DNA of 64,000 nt from Henricia sp. BOLD:AAB3569 (GCA_037783545.1 JBBELK010000011.1:1426001-1490000); one strand, 5' to 3'; counted from the stretch's first letter, positions 19,097-31,202 are shown. Notes: generated from the sequence alone by a model not told the origin. Program-made: numbers and translations.

Positions 19097-22000
19097 GGGG
19101 GTAGGGGGTAGGGGGTAGGGGGTAGGGGAGGTCCGAGGGCCACGTAATTAAGACTGTACAGCATGCACTGTAAAATGTTGACATTTTAGTGTTGTGACAT
19201 AAGTAGAATTTAGGAGAAAACTACTACTCGGCAGAACTGTGAAAATTTTGACAACTTTGGATGGCTCCTAACTATTAAAAAATTACTTTTACTGTAAACA
19301 TTTTGTAAATTTGTGTATATGAAGTAACAGACTGCCCACCAGAAACCTAAAACTACAAATCACCATCTAGTGTGTGCATCTCAGATACACACATAGCCTA
19401 GTCTTTAGTACCTTGGAGATTTGACCACGTGTAAATTAATCGTACATCTCCCCCCCGCACGCCGCGTTTCGGTCGCTTAATGGGCGAAGTGTGGCCAGTT
19501 TACAGGGGTTCTCCTTCACCCATCTGTTCAGCAAACTGCCAAACAGCGGGGCCAAATGGTGCAAACAAATACGCCTGCGCCCCCTGTGAGTACCTAAGGG
19601 CCATCACTGATAGCAAAGGAAAAAAGGGTCTCGTGTCATTAGTGCTGGTTTCCTGGGATGATTTACGTTACGTGAACATGTCCGCGAGTCAATGGGAATC
19701 ACACCGTCGCGCTGTTTTGCGGCCATCACATGCATACTTGGCATCTAAGTTGCCCGTGGACAAAAGCATCTGGATTAGAAACCCATTAGTGTTGGTTGGC
19801 CGGTTGTAGCGGTGCCTCTGTGTCAGTACTGTTATCAGTCAAAAACTAAAGTTGGTTTTCTTTTTTTGGAAGAAGGGGGGAGGGGGTGGGGAGGAGAGTT
19901 GGACTATTAAATTACCTTGTTGCTGGAAAAAGCTGACTTTGCAGGGGCGAGTCCGAATTTTTTTTAGAGCTCTCCAAATTAATAGATCAAATTAAAATTG
20001 TATCAAAGTGTCTGAATTCTGCTTCTAACTAGGACAATTTTAGGTGTTTGTTTTAAAGGTTTCTGTTATAACAATTTGGCTGTATTTTGTTCAAAAGTTT
20101 ACAGTATTTTTGAGTTAGATGAGTTTCATCAAGTTGAGTTGCTCATAACAGACAAATACTTTTAACAGTTTCCCTGAAACAGTGTGTCAGAAAGATATAC
20201 GCATTTGTGATTGGAAACCTTATATTCCAAGTTAGTATAAAAAGAGATTGTTTATTCTGACGTGGAGAGCATCTCCAGCCCGCATCCTGCTTCAAACTTC
20301 CAAGCGTGTAGCGCTGTAATAACATGGGACTAGAATGTTCTTATATCAACCATTACAATGTGATGTACCCCATTTCCCCCTCCACGGCTCAAAGCAACTG
20401 TGGAGATGCAATAATGAGAATTGAATAGAACCCTGGTCTGCTCAAGACGGAGTTAAATACTCATTCAGAGCTCTTGAAAGCCTTGTCTGACAAGCTCCCC
20501 CAACTGTCGCGCCATCAGCCAGCCGTCCAGTTAGCCAACAAGCCAGCCAGCCAGCCTGCGTGCCTGGCCAAACACTGCCAGACAAAAGCCTTACTCAACT
20601 GCAAAGGGGGGCCATGATCAAATTACCTAATTAGGTGTCATTCACGGACATGGTCGTCATCTTGGCAATATTGACTCAATGGATGAAGCGAAGGGAAGGG
20701 AAGGGGGAGTGAGTAGGAGCTGCTTAATGGCATCGGCAGAAAACCACACAAGTTAGATATTCGGGGAGAAATGGATATGTCTCCGTCTCTTCCAATTGAA
20801 ATTTTGTTAATCCCACCTGCGAAGCTGAAGAAACATTTTGGAAAGTGGTCCATCGGACTTGCTCACGTTGAAACTTTCCAATCTATACAATCTATACATG
20901 AAATGAAGTATGCTCTAAGTAATAAATTAGGTTCTCCTGCATGTAGGTCTAATTATTTTTCTGAACCACAGCACATCAGATTTGAAAATTGGGCAAGCAG
21001 ACTATATAAACTCAAAAAAGTTTGGAAACTTAGACCGTGTTTACACTGGTCCCAAGCTCGGGATCAAGATTGATCACCTGATAAGAATGCGTCAGTGTTA
21101 ACCGCAATGGTTCTGAGTGCCGCGTTTACATTCTGTAGTTGATCTCGAGCGCGGCGCCAGAAGTTGCAGTCAAAGGTCATGCTCTATGTGTGCATATGAG
21201 TGTGCAAGGCCACTTGAATTTCGCGGGCTTTTCCCCCGCAACGGCTGTGGAGCAGATGCGGTAAAAATTAATTTCTTATCTAACCGCAGACTGATCCCGA
21301 GCTCAGGGTTCGACCCTCTGCCGACTCGCGAGACCAAAATCTCGGGGTCTGATCCGGGGCAAATTTGGTCCCAAGAGCGTTTACACTCAGTTTGTGATCC
21401 GGAGATGATCCCGAGCACGGTGTTCAACCCCGAGCTCGAGATCAAGTGTAAACAGGCTGTTATAAGTTTGACTGACGATTTAGATCTCTTGTTGGGTTGG
21501 GTGTAAAGTGAAATGTAACAAAATGCATTGCTATTGTCATATAGTGCATTCCCCTTTTGCTCGGTTTTCCCAGATAGTTTGGCTGTTAAAAGTAACCATT
21601 GAACTGGAATGATAAAAGTATATCTTTGTTCTGTCCTGTAAAGGGTGATGCGCTTTGCAAGCAGTGCTTCTTCAGTGCATTTGAGGCAGAAGTTCACCAG
21701 AGTATCATCGATGCAGAGCTATTTAAGAAGGGAGAAAGAGTTGCCGTTGGGGCATCTGGTGGCAAAGGTAATGTATGGAGTGAAACCGGAGTGATGTTTA
21801 GAGATCTATATGCAAGTAGTTATTTTACCAAACTCGAAATATATCATAAGACAAACTCTCCTTATGTGCAGGATTATTTTGGCCAATAACGTTTTTTAAG
21901 AATGACAAGACAACACATTAGACACTAAGGCTGTGCCCAATGAGTCAAATTTTTGAATATTCGATCGTCCATCAAATATTCGAATAGCTATATTTTCCAC

Positions 22001-25000
22001 ACCATACAAAACATGTCATTCAGTCAGGAAAAAGTTGGCTATGGTGACATCTTATATATCCATATCTATCCTGCAGAATACTCGTGGCGCTTTACATGTA
22101 CAACATTATTACCCTGGTCATTGGGCACAACTCCCTGGGGAGTATGTAGCACCCCCCGCAGCCTGACACAAGCACTCAAAGGCTGCAACCCTTGCAAAGT
22201 GTCTTGCCCAAGGGCACACACACCAATGACCATGGATGCGACCGGAATCGAACTCACGACTGTACAAATAGGCACGGTGTTGAGTTCAATGCACCAAACC
22301 ACTCGGCCATGGTACTACTCCATGGTACTTGTTAATGGAGACCAAAAAAACTATGAATTGTAGGATAGGGCGACAAATCGTGTGTAAAAAAGGTATATTA
22401 GGGCGACGTGCTCAATAGGGCGACATTTTGGTGTCGCCCTAATATTTTTGAGTTTAAAAATCATTTTTTTAGGTCAAAAACCATTTTTTTTTAATCGAGA
22501 ACCATTTTTATTAGGTCTAGAACCGATTCTCTTAGGTCTGGAACCATCTCCGGAAGCTTTGGGTAAAAAAATAAGGTGTCATTTTGAGTGACTCGTGCCG
22601 AAATTTCGGTGGTCCCCGGCGAGAGTCTTCCCGAAATGTCGCCCCATTGCGGCATTCAGCGTTGTTTAAATTATTAAATTCTTTATTATTTATCTTTTAT
22701 AGATTCAACTGTCCTGGCCTACGTCATGAAACTGTTGAATGAAAGATACGATTATGGTCTAGATATTGTACTGTTGTCGATTGACGAAGGCATCACAGGG
22801 TATAGGGACGATTCTTTGGAGGTAATGATCACCTGTTGTGAAGATTTGATCATGCTGAAGCTAAAAGATATAATTTTGGTCAGTTAAAATTATTTACATT
22901 TTTGGGGCATTATTGAATTTATAAGTATTCGCCGGAATGTTAATGTGTGCTCCATTAGTTATTGACAGTTAATCTTTGTTAATAAGAGGTCCGTGGGACT
23001 TTGCATATTACCTTGTTATAACAGGAGCCTTGTATTATCAGGAATGACAACAATAAAGAAATGAACACAACATCTGGTATGGTGCCTGATCACCATTGAA
23101 ATGAAACAACCAAACTTGGGATGAGAGAAAAATCGTAAGGGCCTTATCAGGATTCAAACCCGACACCTCTGACTCAATAGCTATAGACAGATGCTCTAGT
23201 GAGTCAGAGGTCTCGGGTTCGAATCATGATAAGGCCCTTACGATTTTTCTCTCATCCCAAGTTTAACAATGAAGAACAAAAGATTGGGAACTAAAATTGT
23301 CCTTGTTATGAGCAGAATGATGTACATAAAAAGTGCTGATCAGAGGTTCAACTGTACAACACTTGTGAATTTCATCGGTATGGTCTTGTTTGATATTTAT
23401 TTCAGACAGTGAAGAGAAACCAGATGCAGTATGACCTGCCACTGAAAATAGTTTCATATGAGGTGAGGACAGAGGACTGTTTGTTTTTCACGTCTTTTGC
23501 TAATAGCAGGGCCATCATGAGACGGTCGCAAGGCCATCGCGAGGCCATTGCGAGGCCATCGCGAGGCCATCGCGAGGCCATCGCAAGGCCATCGCAAGGC
23601 CATCGCAAGGGCATCGCATGGCCATCGCAAGGCCATCACAAGGCTATCGCAAGGGCATCGCATGGCCATCACAAGGCCACCATAAGGCCATCACAAGGCC
23701 ACCATGAGGCCATTGCAAGGCCACCATGAGGCCATTGCAAGGCCATCACAAGGCCATCGCAAGGGCATCGCATGGCCATCACAAGGGCATCGCATGGCCA
23801 TCACGAGGCCATCACAAGGCCATCGCAAGGCCATCGCAAGGCTGTCCCAAGGCCATCACAAGGCCATCACAAGGCCAACACAAGGCCAACACAAGACCAT
23901 CACAAGGCAATCGCAAGGCCAACACAAGGCCAACACAAGGCAATCGCAAGGCCATCACAAGGCCATCGCAAGGCCCTGACAACTCTGTGGGTCTTATAGT
24001 CATACCCCAAGCTACACGAACTGCAACATGCTTTATGATGAGTCTTCATCCTGTGTGACTCGATAAACTTCAAAATTTATTCTGAATGAACGAATAGCCT
24101 CACCAATTTATTCCACGGGAAATTTCCAAACTTGTCACGATATAAAGTAAATTACCTGTACTCTTAATTCCATTTATGTTGTTAAAAGACGCATTCCGCT
24201 TATCTACTAAACACAATTGCCAATGACTGTGCTAAACATATCTTGTGGTCCCCTCCAGGAGCTTTACGGCTGGACAATGGACGCTATTGTTAAACAGATC
24301 GGACTAAAGAATAACTGCACATTCTGCGGAGTGTTTCGGCGGCAAGCTCTCGATAGGGGTGCACTACTGGTCAAAGCAGACAAGATAGCTACAGGTTTGG
24401 ATTATGATTCACGAGACCTTTTCTAAACTTCAGAATTCAGTCTTTCCACCGTAAAGGGGAAAATTTGAAAAAGAAGTCAGTATTTATGTTCAGATGTCTT
24501 TAGTTTATCTCAAATTTTAAGAAATGTTTTCAATTGAATTATAGCGCAGTATTTAATTTTACCTTTCTTTACAGGACACAATGCTGATGACATAGCAGAA
24601 ACGGTCATCATGAACAGTAAGTTGGGGACGAAAAGAAACATTCACTTAGATTTTGTGAAATTTGTTTCTGGAAAGTCTTGTTTTAATCTTTTTAGGTCTT
24701 TATGCTGGTTATGCGAATTTGTTTTGTTTTGTTTTTTGTTTTTTTGGGGGGCGGGGGGGGGGGGGGGGGGGGAGGGGAGAGGGGAGAGGGGAGAGGGGAG
24801 AGGGGAGAGGGGAGAGGGGAGAGGGGAGAGGGGATACTGGATACTGGGACTAGTTTCCCTTTTGCAAGTACGGTAGCTAGAAAGGCACAGCATTACATTG
24901 TTGGCTTTCCGCACTCCTGCGGAAAGCCTTTGAAACTGTTCTGATTTTTTTTTTTTTAGCTTTTTTTATTCTTCTCCCAAAACCCCATAGACAAAGCGCA

Positions 25001-28000
25001 TGGTCTTTCTACCTGGCAAAATGTCACTTGCAAAACTCGGATCATCATAAAACTTGGTCACAACAATCACCTCATAATGACGTCATCAGGTGTCAGATTA
25101 CAAGCGTTTGAAATATATGGCCTTCAATATTGAAACCTCTGTAAAAATTCAACCGTTTGAGATACAAACTTTATTTCTTCGGCAATGGTCATGACTATCC
25201 AAGGTCTAAATTTCATACACAGACATTGACCTTGAATCTTGCTTCCTATTGGTCGAAAACGAGGCTGCCCCGTCATTTAAAACTGGTAGCAGATACAGAG
25301 ATCGGGTCAAAAGTGTTAGTCTCAAGACCTCTTGGGCATTCCAAAAATACCAAAAGTTAAGTCGTGACACAAAAGAGCGCCCTCTAGCGGCAAGTTGAAA
25401 AATGGCCAAAACCTATTTTTAAGAGATGTCTGTGGCGAAGTTTTTGCAAATTGGCCCAAAATTGGTGCATATGTTCACTGAGGGTCAGTGAACACGCCCA
25501 TACCTTCAAAAGTTTGATGACGTCACCAGGTGTCAAATTACACTCGGTTGAACATGCGTTCTTCTAACGGTGATATCTAGAGAACGAAAAGGCCGATGGA
25601 GCTCAAATTTTGTGTTTTAGGTTTGTTGTGACTTGGTCTAATGCATATTAGCAGCAAAATTTGGTGGCGTAACGATGACGTCATCAAATAAGCCCGTTTG
25701 TGCAGCATACATTAGCCAAGGTCGTTCACTTCCTCTAATGGGCGTATGACCTTGAAACCTAGCAGGGACGTAGACTTGGTCATTAACATATACCATACCA
25801 AGTTACATTAGTGTGACGTCATTTGTTGATTTGTTATGAATTTTTGAATCTGGCAACCTATACTACAGCATACACACAGTGCAGTATATACGAGTGTACA
25901 TAAGCATGTACATTATGCATACATCTGCACTACCCCATATCCCATAGACAAAGCACATAGTCTATCTCGCTGCTAGAAGGGCCGCTTGCAAAGCTTGGAT
26001 CATCATCAAACTTGGTCACAATAAGGAACCCATAGTAAAGTACTATACCAAAGAGGTTACATTTTGATAACGTCACCAGGTGTCAGATTACATGTCTGAA
26101 ATGTAATGCCTTAAAAATTCAAAAATCTGTAAAAATTCAACCGTTTCAGATACAAACATTTTTGTTTCGGCAATGGTCATGACTATCCAATGTGTAAATT
26201 TCATGCAGAGACAATGACCTTGAATCTTGCTTCCTATTGGTCGAAAACGAGGCTGCGTTGTCATTTAAAACTGGTAGCAGATACCGAGATTGGGTCAACG
26301 TTGTTAGTCCCGGGACCCCTTGGGCATTACAAAAATACAAAAAGTTAAGTCGTCACACGAAATAGCGCCCTCTAGCGGCGAGTTGAAAAATGGCCAAAAC
26401 TTATTTTGAAGAGATGTTTGTGGCGAAGTTTTTGCTAATCATCAAACTTGGTCACAATAAGGAACCCATAGTAAAGTACTATACCAAAGAGGTTACATCT
26501 TGATGACGTCACCAGGTGTCAGATTACATGTCTGAAATTTAATGCCTTAAAAATTCAAATATCTGTAAAAATTCAACCGTTTGAGATACAAACATTTTTG
26601 TTTCGGCAATGGTCATGACTATCCAATGTCTAAATTTCATGCCTAGACAATGACCTTGAATCTTGCTTCCTATTGGTCGAAAACGAGGCTGCGTTGTCAT
26701 TTAAAACTGGTAAGCGATACCGAGCTCGGGTCAATGTTGTTAGTTTCAAGACTCCTTGGGCACCCCAAAAATACAACAGGTTAAGTCGTCACACGAAACA
26801 GCGCCCTCTAGTGACGAGTTGAAAAATGGCCAAAACGTATTTTGAACAGATGTCTGTGGAGACGTTTTAGCAAATTGGCCCAGAATGGGAGCATGTGTAC
26901 TTTGAGGGTCAGTGAACATGCCCATACCTTCGAAAGATTACACTCAGTTAAAAATCATCCACTCTTTAAACGGCTATATGGCCTTGAAACCAAGCAAGTG
27001 CTTGGACCTGGTCATTAACATGTAACATACCAAGTTACATTAGTGTGACATGCATGATTTGTTGATTTATTATGAATTTTTGAATCTTGTCACTGCATGT
27101 ACATGTACGGTATGCATTCACATTGTACAAAGTGTACATGTATTATACATCATGCAGTCTTACATGCATACAAACATACAAAAAAAAGAAAAGCGGAAAG
27201 CCATATGCTCTGTTATCAACAGACATACTTCTAGTTTTGCATTGTTGCAGTGTTTTCTTTTTTGTGCATGTCTGTAGTTCTGAGAGGAGACATTGCCAGA
27301 TTGCGAAGGTGTACAGCAATAACAACAGTAAGTTTGTGTATTTTAACAGAATTATACAGTGATTCAGTCTTATAGACAATATCGAATAGCTGTCATCTTG
27401 TAGGGCAGTTTCTTTGTTCATTAAAGACATGCATGGTTGCTCATTTTGTGCTTACATTGTTCACCAATTGAAATAATAATAGTTGCCCTACAAGATGGCA
27501 GCTATTCGATTCGGTCTATTTTAAGGCCAAATAATATAAATTACATGTTTTTCGTCCGGACATTTTTCAAAAGTCGGTGAGGGGGACTTTACTATTTACT
27601 ATTTTTTATATTTTTGCTATTTTTTTCCAAGATGGCCGTGCTGCCATAAATGACCCCTGTGACAATATAGACATAAAGTTTACTACTCTACCCGATACCA
27701 TGGCTATACCGTTGTCAAAATGTAAGAATGTGATACAGGAGTCCTTTTTATCGAATTTGTAAATCGTAAATCCGTTTTTTGGGGTTTTAAAAAATATTGA
27801 TGCGGGTGTCAAAATTGATGCGTGCGGGGACGAGAAACATGTAATTTATATTATTTGGCCTAAACTCTAATATGCACTATTTGAATTAGCAGAAACATGT
27901 GGTGGATAATTACTGTTTCTGTGTTTGTAGTCACAACAAATATTATTTATTCCTCTGTACAGTTACATGTCTATGCAACCCAAAAGATTGGGGGAGCTTG

Positions 28001-31000
28001 GTACTGTGCCTTACATGTATAGCTCATCTGGTAGAGCATCTTCCCGGTGTGTCAGAGGTCTCGGGTTCGAATCCGAATGAGGACCCTGTGATTATTTGTC
28101 TCTCATCTCTTAATTGGTTATTTGAAATAAATGTGTTTATTTTGACTCAATTTCAGGGCGTTGATGGGGCATTACCAAGATGTAAGCCGTTTAAGTACAC
28201 TTATGAAAAGGAAATAGTCATGTAAGCTCATTTTAAGACATTCTTCCATATTTGAATCATGTTCAACTAAATTGTATTTGCTCGTTTTATAACTTACATT
28301 GCACAGAATTTTCAGAAGTGTGTTTTTTATGTATGTCCTTGCAGGTATGCCTACTTTAAGAAGTTAGATTACTTCTCAACAGAATGCATCTATTCGCCCA
28401 ATGCGTACAGGGGCCACGCTAGAGCGTACATCAAAGATCTTGAGAAAATCAGACCGTCTTCAATTATAGGTGGGTGGATCTTGCCTCACCCCTGCCCCCA
28501 CCCCTTGCCCCCACCCCTTGCCCCCACCCCTTGCCCCCACCCCTTGCCCCCACCCCTTGCCCCCACCCCTTGCCCCACCCCTGTCCACCTCTAAAACTGA
28601 GCATTTCTTCATCGTCTTCTCTTCACAAGTTTCTTCAGGCTTACAAGCTACATTGCCTCGGGCACTTTTGAGGAATCCTTGGTTTCAATACCTGGGCCCA
28701 ATTTCATAGAGGTGTTTAAGCACAACAATTTGCTTAAGCACAAAAAACACTTGCTTAGTAGAGAACGTTACCAGTGAAATCCTCATGTGATAGAAATAGT
28801 GTATTACCAGTGTTAGAGGACTGTTTCATTTCCATGACAATCGCATGAAATTTTTAGTGGGAACCTCATTTTATCAAGCAAGGTTTTTCACGCTTAAACA
28901 ATTTTTCATGCTTAAGCAGCTCTATGAAATTGGCCCCTGAAAGAATTAATATCAAGTAAAATCCACAGCATTGTTAGCCTTTTAATGAGCTTGATCCACT
29001 AAATTGATTGTTTTTTTTTATTTTATTTTTATTTTCAGACATAATCCACTCTGGTGAGAGTCTATCCATAAAGAGTGATGTCAAGATGCCAACGCAGGGA
29101 ACGTGTTCCCGTTGTGGCTACATCTCCAGCCATCCACTGTGCAAGGCGTGTGTGCTGCTTGAAGGGTTAAACAAGGGCCTTCCAAAGTAAGTCACTCCAG
29201 TTATGAACAATTTTAACATTTTAAGCTCCTTAATAATCTGCATTCATAAATACCTTAGACAGTTTACGCATCCCTATTGGTTGAGAGCACTTCACATGGC
29301 CTGTTTTAAACGGACGATAAAGACTTGCCAGCCAGTTTGTGCCCGCGCCCTAGTCGGCGCATATGGAACACGCACACGCACACAGAAACTGCACGCGCCC
29401 AAAAGAAAAATGTGCAAAGTACCCCATTGTGTGTGTGCGCGTACAACACGCCTGCATTATGCGTAACGCGCGTGATTGAACAAAAACAACTCACAGTTTG
29501 AACGAACTTGTGATGCATACAAAAATACAATGCAGAATATGGCAAAATGGCAAGAAAATTTGGCGAGTTTTACTGATTTACACAAAAAGGTATTTATGAC
29601 TGGGAATAAAAGCGGGTTTGGCCAGTCTTGAACAATAAGTTTAAAACCGGCTAAGACTGGCCCGTCCAAGCGCACTGTAAGGCGAGCTGGGTACGAGCAA
29701 AGACTTGTGTAGTGTTCGCAGAGGATCATGAATGCGCTGTATTCATACATAAATTTGCGCGTGATATTGTGAATCATTTGATAGCGACTTCTAAAACCAG
29801 GTAAGAGTATGACACTTTTGAAGTTTTATTTTGTCATTGATTAAATAAACAAACAGCGAGTTCCAATAGTGACTGTACAAAAAATGCATTTTATTAAACA
29901 AAATACCACCATTATTAAACAGCGAATAGGCCTACATAAATAATACTATTTTTTTTTAATGATTTGTGTGCACACCTTTTGTTCCTGTAAAAGTTGTTCT
30001 GTGCATGTAACTTTTTTGATCTACATGCACCAGTGCATGTAATTTGTTTTTCTTAGTCGACCACTTCATCGATCCTTGGGTGGGACTCGAACCCATTACT
30101 TCCAGCGTACTTGGGCAGACATCTTACCACTTGACCACTGAGCATGCCCATTAAATAAAAGTGTTTATGCAATCAATAAAATCTGTAAATTTCTCTTTTT
30201 TTTCTTCCAGACTTGGTATTGGAAAAGAACGTAAGGAAAGAAAAAAGGTAAGAAATTTTCCACGAGCATTATGTCGCGCTTTATTCTGCACCTAAATCCA
30301 TCCCCTGTCCAGTTATCCATAACAATAATAATTGACGACTTGAATTGAATCGTCCAAAATCTCAATGGTAGAGCAGCCACCCTGAGTAGACTAAGGCCTG
30401 CTTCAAACGTCGCGCTGAATTAAATTAAACTTAATTTTTTTAAATTCGACACGGCACAAGCACGACGTTTGAAGCCATTTGGCTCGGCAAAATGAGTTTG
30501 ACACGGCAGAAGATTTTAGGTCGACAGGGTCTGCCATGCTAACTCTATTTAGTGCGGCACAAGCACGGCTTGGCTTCATACGTCGTGCTTCTGCCGTGTC
30601 AAATTTAATTCCAGTTCGAAGTTGGTCCGCAATTCTGTTCACAACTAGGAATGCGCATGCTCGCAGCGCGTATGTGAGTAAAGAAATAACCAACAAACAA
30701 GTGCATCAAATTAATAAAATGGCGACGTACAATGGACAGAATGGAAAACGCTTGGTACAACATCCATGACGTGCACAATACCCATCCGCCATGTTGGATG
30801 TATTTAAGCTCGATTGGGAGTTTCCAATTAAGTTTGACGTTTGAAGCCACTGCCAACTTCGTGCCAATTAGTTAAATTTAATTCGACACGGCATAAGTGC
30901 GACGTTTGAAACGGGCCTAAGGGTTCAAATCTCTATCAAGACATTTTTATCACCATCGCTGAAAACAATGTTGAGTAGTAATCCAAATTTTAACATGGTC

Positions 31001-31202
31001 CATAATCCAGTAAGCAATCTATTAAACTCCAAAAATTTGATAACAAATTTTATGTTTCAGTATAACTGCAAGGAATTTCACATTTTATATTTAGCTTGCA
31101 CTGCTACAGGAACAGAATTCACCCAAGACAAAGTCTGTGAAATCTGCAGCATCGAGCTCAAGCAAGGAAGAGCCAAGTAAGGCCAAGAATGTAGATTTTT
31201 AA
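11434..31202 (+). CDS. CTU1: Cytoplasmic tRNA 2-thiolation protein 1 (CTU1/NCS6), 12 exons, complete
   Basis: ATP-dependent (PP-loop) thiolase subunit that adds the 2-thio group to wobble uridine 34 of Lys, Gln and Glu tRNAs together with CTU2. Exons: 11434-11490, 21644-21767, 22703-22821, 23406-23462, 24259-24394, 24575-24616, 27278-27327, 28157-28221, 28345-28469, 29039-29186, 30211-30247 and 31110-31202. They sum to 1053 nt, giving 350 aa, close to the human protein. Zinc-type CxxC pairs occur at about residues 5-8 and 24-27, and again at 139-142 ([10 protein letters not shown]). The PP-loop SGGKDS is at 57-62, split by intron 2, followed by DEGITGYR and [13 protein letters not shown]-terminal zinc region contains CSRCGY and CKAC. 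The last exon is Lys/Ser-rich and ends at TAA. All splice phases agree. The first exon was found by matching the KRPKT block; nothing else in the 10.2-kb intron offers it. Confidence 0.95.
13202..13246. repeat. (TGCC)n microsatellite
   Basis: About ten uninterrupted TGCC/CTGC units. Confidence 0.9.
15080..15425. repeat. Element with GGTTAACCGGTT motifs, copy 1
   Basis: Contains AACCGGTTTGCAAT, GGTTAACCG and CCGGTTTTTCAAAT blocks. The same blocks occur in inverted orientation at 48835-49030, so these are two copies of one dispersed family. Confidence 0.6.
16235..16290. repeat. Poly-C / CCCCTCCC low-complexity tract
   Basis: About 24 consecutive C followed by CCCTCCTCCC-type sequence. Confidence 0.9.
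16464..16611. repeat. Foldback element with AATAGACCTTATG ends
   Basis: AATAGACCTTATGCATGGCG at the left is mirrored by the right end CGCCGTCCATAAGGTCTATT, with the ATGGC/GCCAT and GAGGGCAG arms continuing inward. The whole is 148 bp. Confidence 0.8.
16830..17247. repeat. Inverted-repeat element with TCCGCATTGGACTT repeats
   Basis: TCCGCATTGGACTT occurs three times in direct orientation (about 16838, 17041, 17163) and once inverted at about 17223, near the right end. It is a composite element of about 420 bp. Confidence 0.65.
17912..18054. repeat. TTAA-flanked foldback MITE, 'GCTCGTCAGC' family, copy 1
   Basis: Begins TTAAAGGCTCGTCAGCAATG and ends with the inverse GCTGACGAGC...TTTAA. The arms, including GCGCGC and TTCGTG..CACGAA, pair almost completely around a short centre. 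Four more copies are at 32456, 47096, 54210 and 57083. Confidence 0.9.
18713..18876. repeat. Dispersed element with CTGCGTAAGCCC, copy 1
   Basis: Shares CACTGCGTAAGCCC, TTTATTGCGTAAGCTG, TTACACGCAAGCCTAT and CGTGAAATCGGCTGC with 31548-31702. Internally it is partly palindromic. Confidence 0.7.
19047..19130. repeat. Long poly-G tract followed by (TAGGGGG)n
   Basis: More than 40 G in a row, then four to five TAGGGGG units. It is a strong candidate for G-quadruplex formation and for assembly or length error. Confidence 0.9.
21020..21465. repeat. Inverted-repeat element with GTGTTTACACTGG ends
   Basis: The left end CCGTGTTTACACTGGTCCCA with AAGCTCGGGATCAA is mirrored at the right by CCCGAGCTCGAGATCAAGTG followed by TAAACAGGC. 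The interior repeats GATC-rich variants. It ends about 180 bp upstream of CTU1 exon 2. Confidence 0.65.
22070..22330 (-). repeat. tRNA-derived SINE in CTU1 intron 2
   Basis: The minus strand carries a B-box-like GAGTTCGATTCC and a head resembling a tRNA A-box region. Upstream body sequence is low copy within this window. Confidence 0.5.
23062..23268. repeat. Two head-to-head copies of the main tRNA SINE family
   Basis: The AACTTGGGATGAGAGAAAAA tail and CGTAAGGGCCTTATCAGGAT are mirrored by CCTTACGATTTTTCTCTCAT at the right. The tRNA-like head with GGGTTCGAATC lies in the middle. This gives a palindromic dimer of about 200 bp in CTU1 intron 3. Confidence 0.8.
23515..23985. repeat. 12-bp minisatellite (AAGGCCATCRCR)
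   Basis: About 39 units of a 12-bp consensus (GCAAGGCCATC(A/G)), with variants such as GCATGGCC and AACACAAGGCC, in CTU1 intron 4. As 12 is a multiple of three and the unit lacks stops, several frames on both strands stay open; these are not proteins. Confidence 0.95.
24746..24836. repeat. Poly-G and (GGGGAGA)n tract
   Basis: A run of G is followed by about nine GGGGAGA-type units, in CTU1 intron 6. Confidence 0.9.
25000..26900. repeat. Diverged direct repeats of 400+ bp in CTU1 intron 6
   Basis: Three related blocks (about 25020-25420, 26010-26420 and 26430-26850) share GACGTCA(C/T)CAGGTGTCAGATT, TTGCTTCCTATTGGTCGAAA, CGAGGCTGC and GCGCCCTCTAG. Blocks two and three are about 420 bp apart. 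Some AT-rich and TGACGTCA-like sequence lies between blocks one and two. Confidence 0.8.
27370..27523. repeat. Foldback element with TCGAATAGCTG ends
   Basis: ATCGAATAGCTGTCATCTTG and TAGGGCA at the left are mirrored by TGCCCTACAAGATGGCAGCT and ATTCGAT at the right. The loop is about 80 bp. It lies in CTU1 intron 7. Confidence 0.85.
28012..28110 (+). repeat. Main tRNA SINE family, head and partial tail
   Basis: Has TATAGCTCATCTGGTAGAGC (A box) and GGGTTCGAATCC (B box) with the CTCTCATC tail start. It ends about 50 bp upstream of the CTU1 exon 8 acceptor. Confidence 0.8.
28488..28585. repeat. (CCCCCACCCCTTG)n minisatellite
   Basis: About seven units of a 13-bp C-rich repeat, starting 20 bp after the donor of CTU1 exon 9. 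Confidence 0.9.
28695..28939. repeat. Inverted-repeat element with CCAATTTCATAGAG ends, copy 2
   Basis: Starts GGGCCCAATTTCATAGAGG and ends CTCTATGAAATTGGCCCC. It is related to 6698-7020. Confidence 0.8.
30070..30150 (-). repeat. tRNA-like sequence with extra arm (SINE head)
   Basis: On the minus strand it has a D-arm-like CAGTGGTCAAGTGGTAAGAT and a B-box-like GGGTTCGAGTCCC. No full cloverleaf with matching acceptor ends was found, so it is likely a SINE head in CTU1 intron 10. Confidence 0.5.
30391..30920. repeat. Long inverted-repeat element with GCTTCAAACGTCGC ends
   Basis: The left end AAGGCCTGCTTCAAACGTCG is mirrored by CGACGTTTGAAACGGGCCTA at the right. Internal CACGGCA and ACGTCGTGCTT repeats recur in both orientations. 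It fills much of CTU1 intron 11. Confidence 0.75.

Larger units (their letters stand above)
11491..21643. other. CTU1 intron 1 (10.2 kb)
   Basis: No coding exon other than CTU1 itself is supported. Contents that can be seen: a (TGCC)n run at 13204-13245, a GGTTAACCGG-type element at 15080-15420, a poly-C run, several inverted-repeat elements and a poly-G/TAGGGGG tract, each listed separately. The rest is AT-rich sequence without recognisable features. Confidence 0.6.

Noticed and set aside
19480-19809. 109-codon open frame in CTU1 intron 1
   Set aside because: No family resemblance and no supporting neighbours; chance open frame in a less AT-rich stretch.
23515-23985. CRISPR-like array
   Set aside because: Units are 12 bp without spacers, in animal intronic DNA.
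23409-24058. Several repeat proteins on both strands
   Set aside because: They are translations of the 12-bp minisatellite, overlapping each other in all orientations inside a CTU1 intron.
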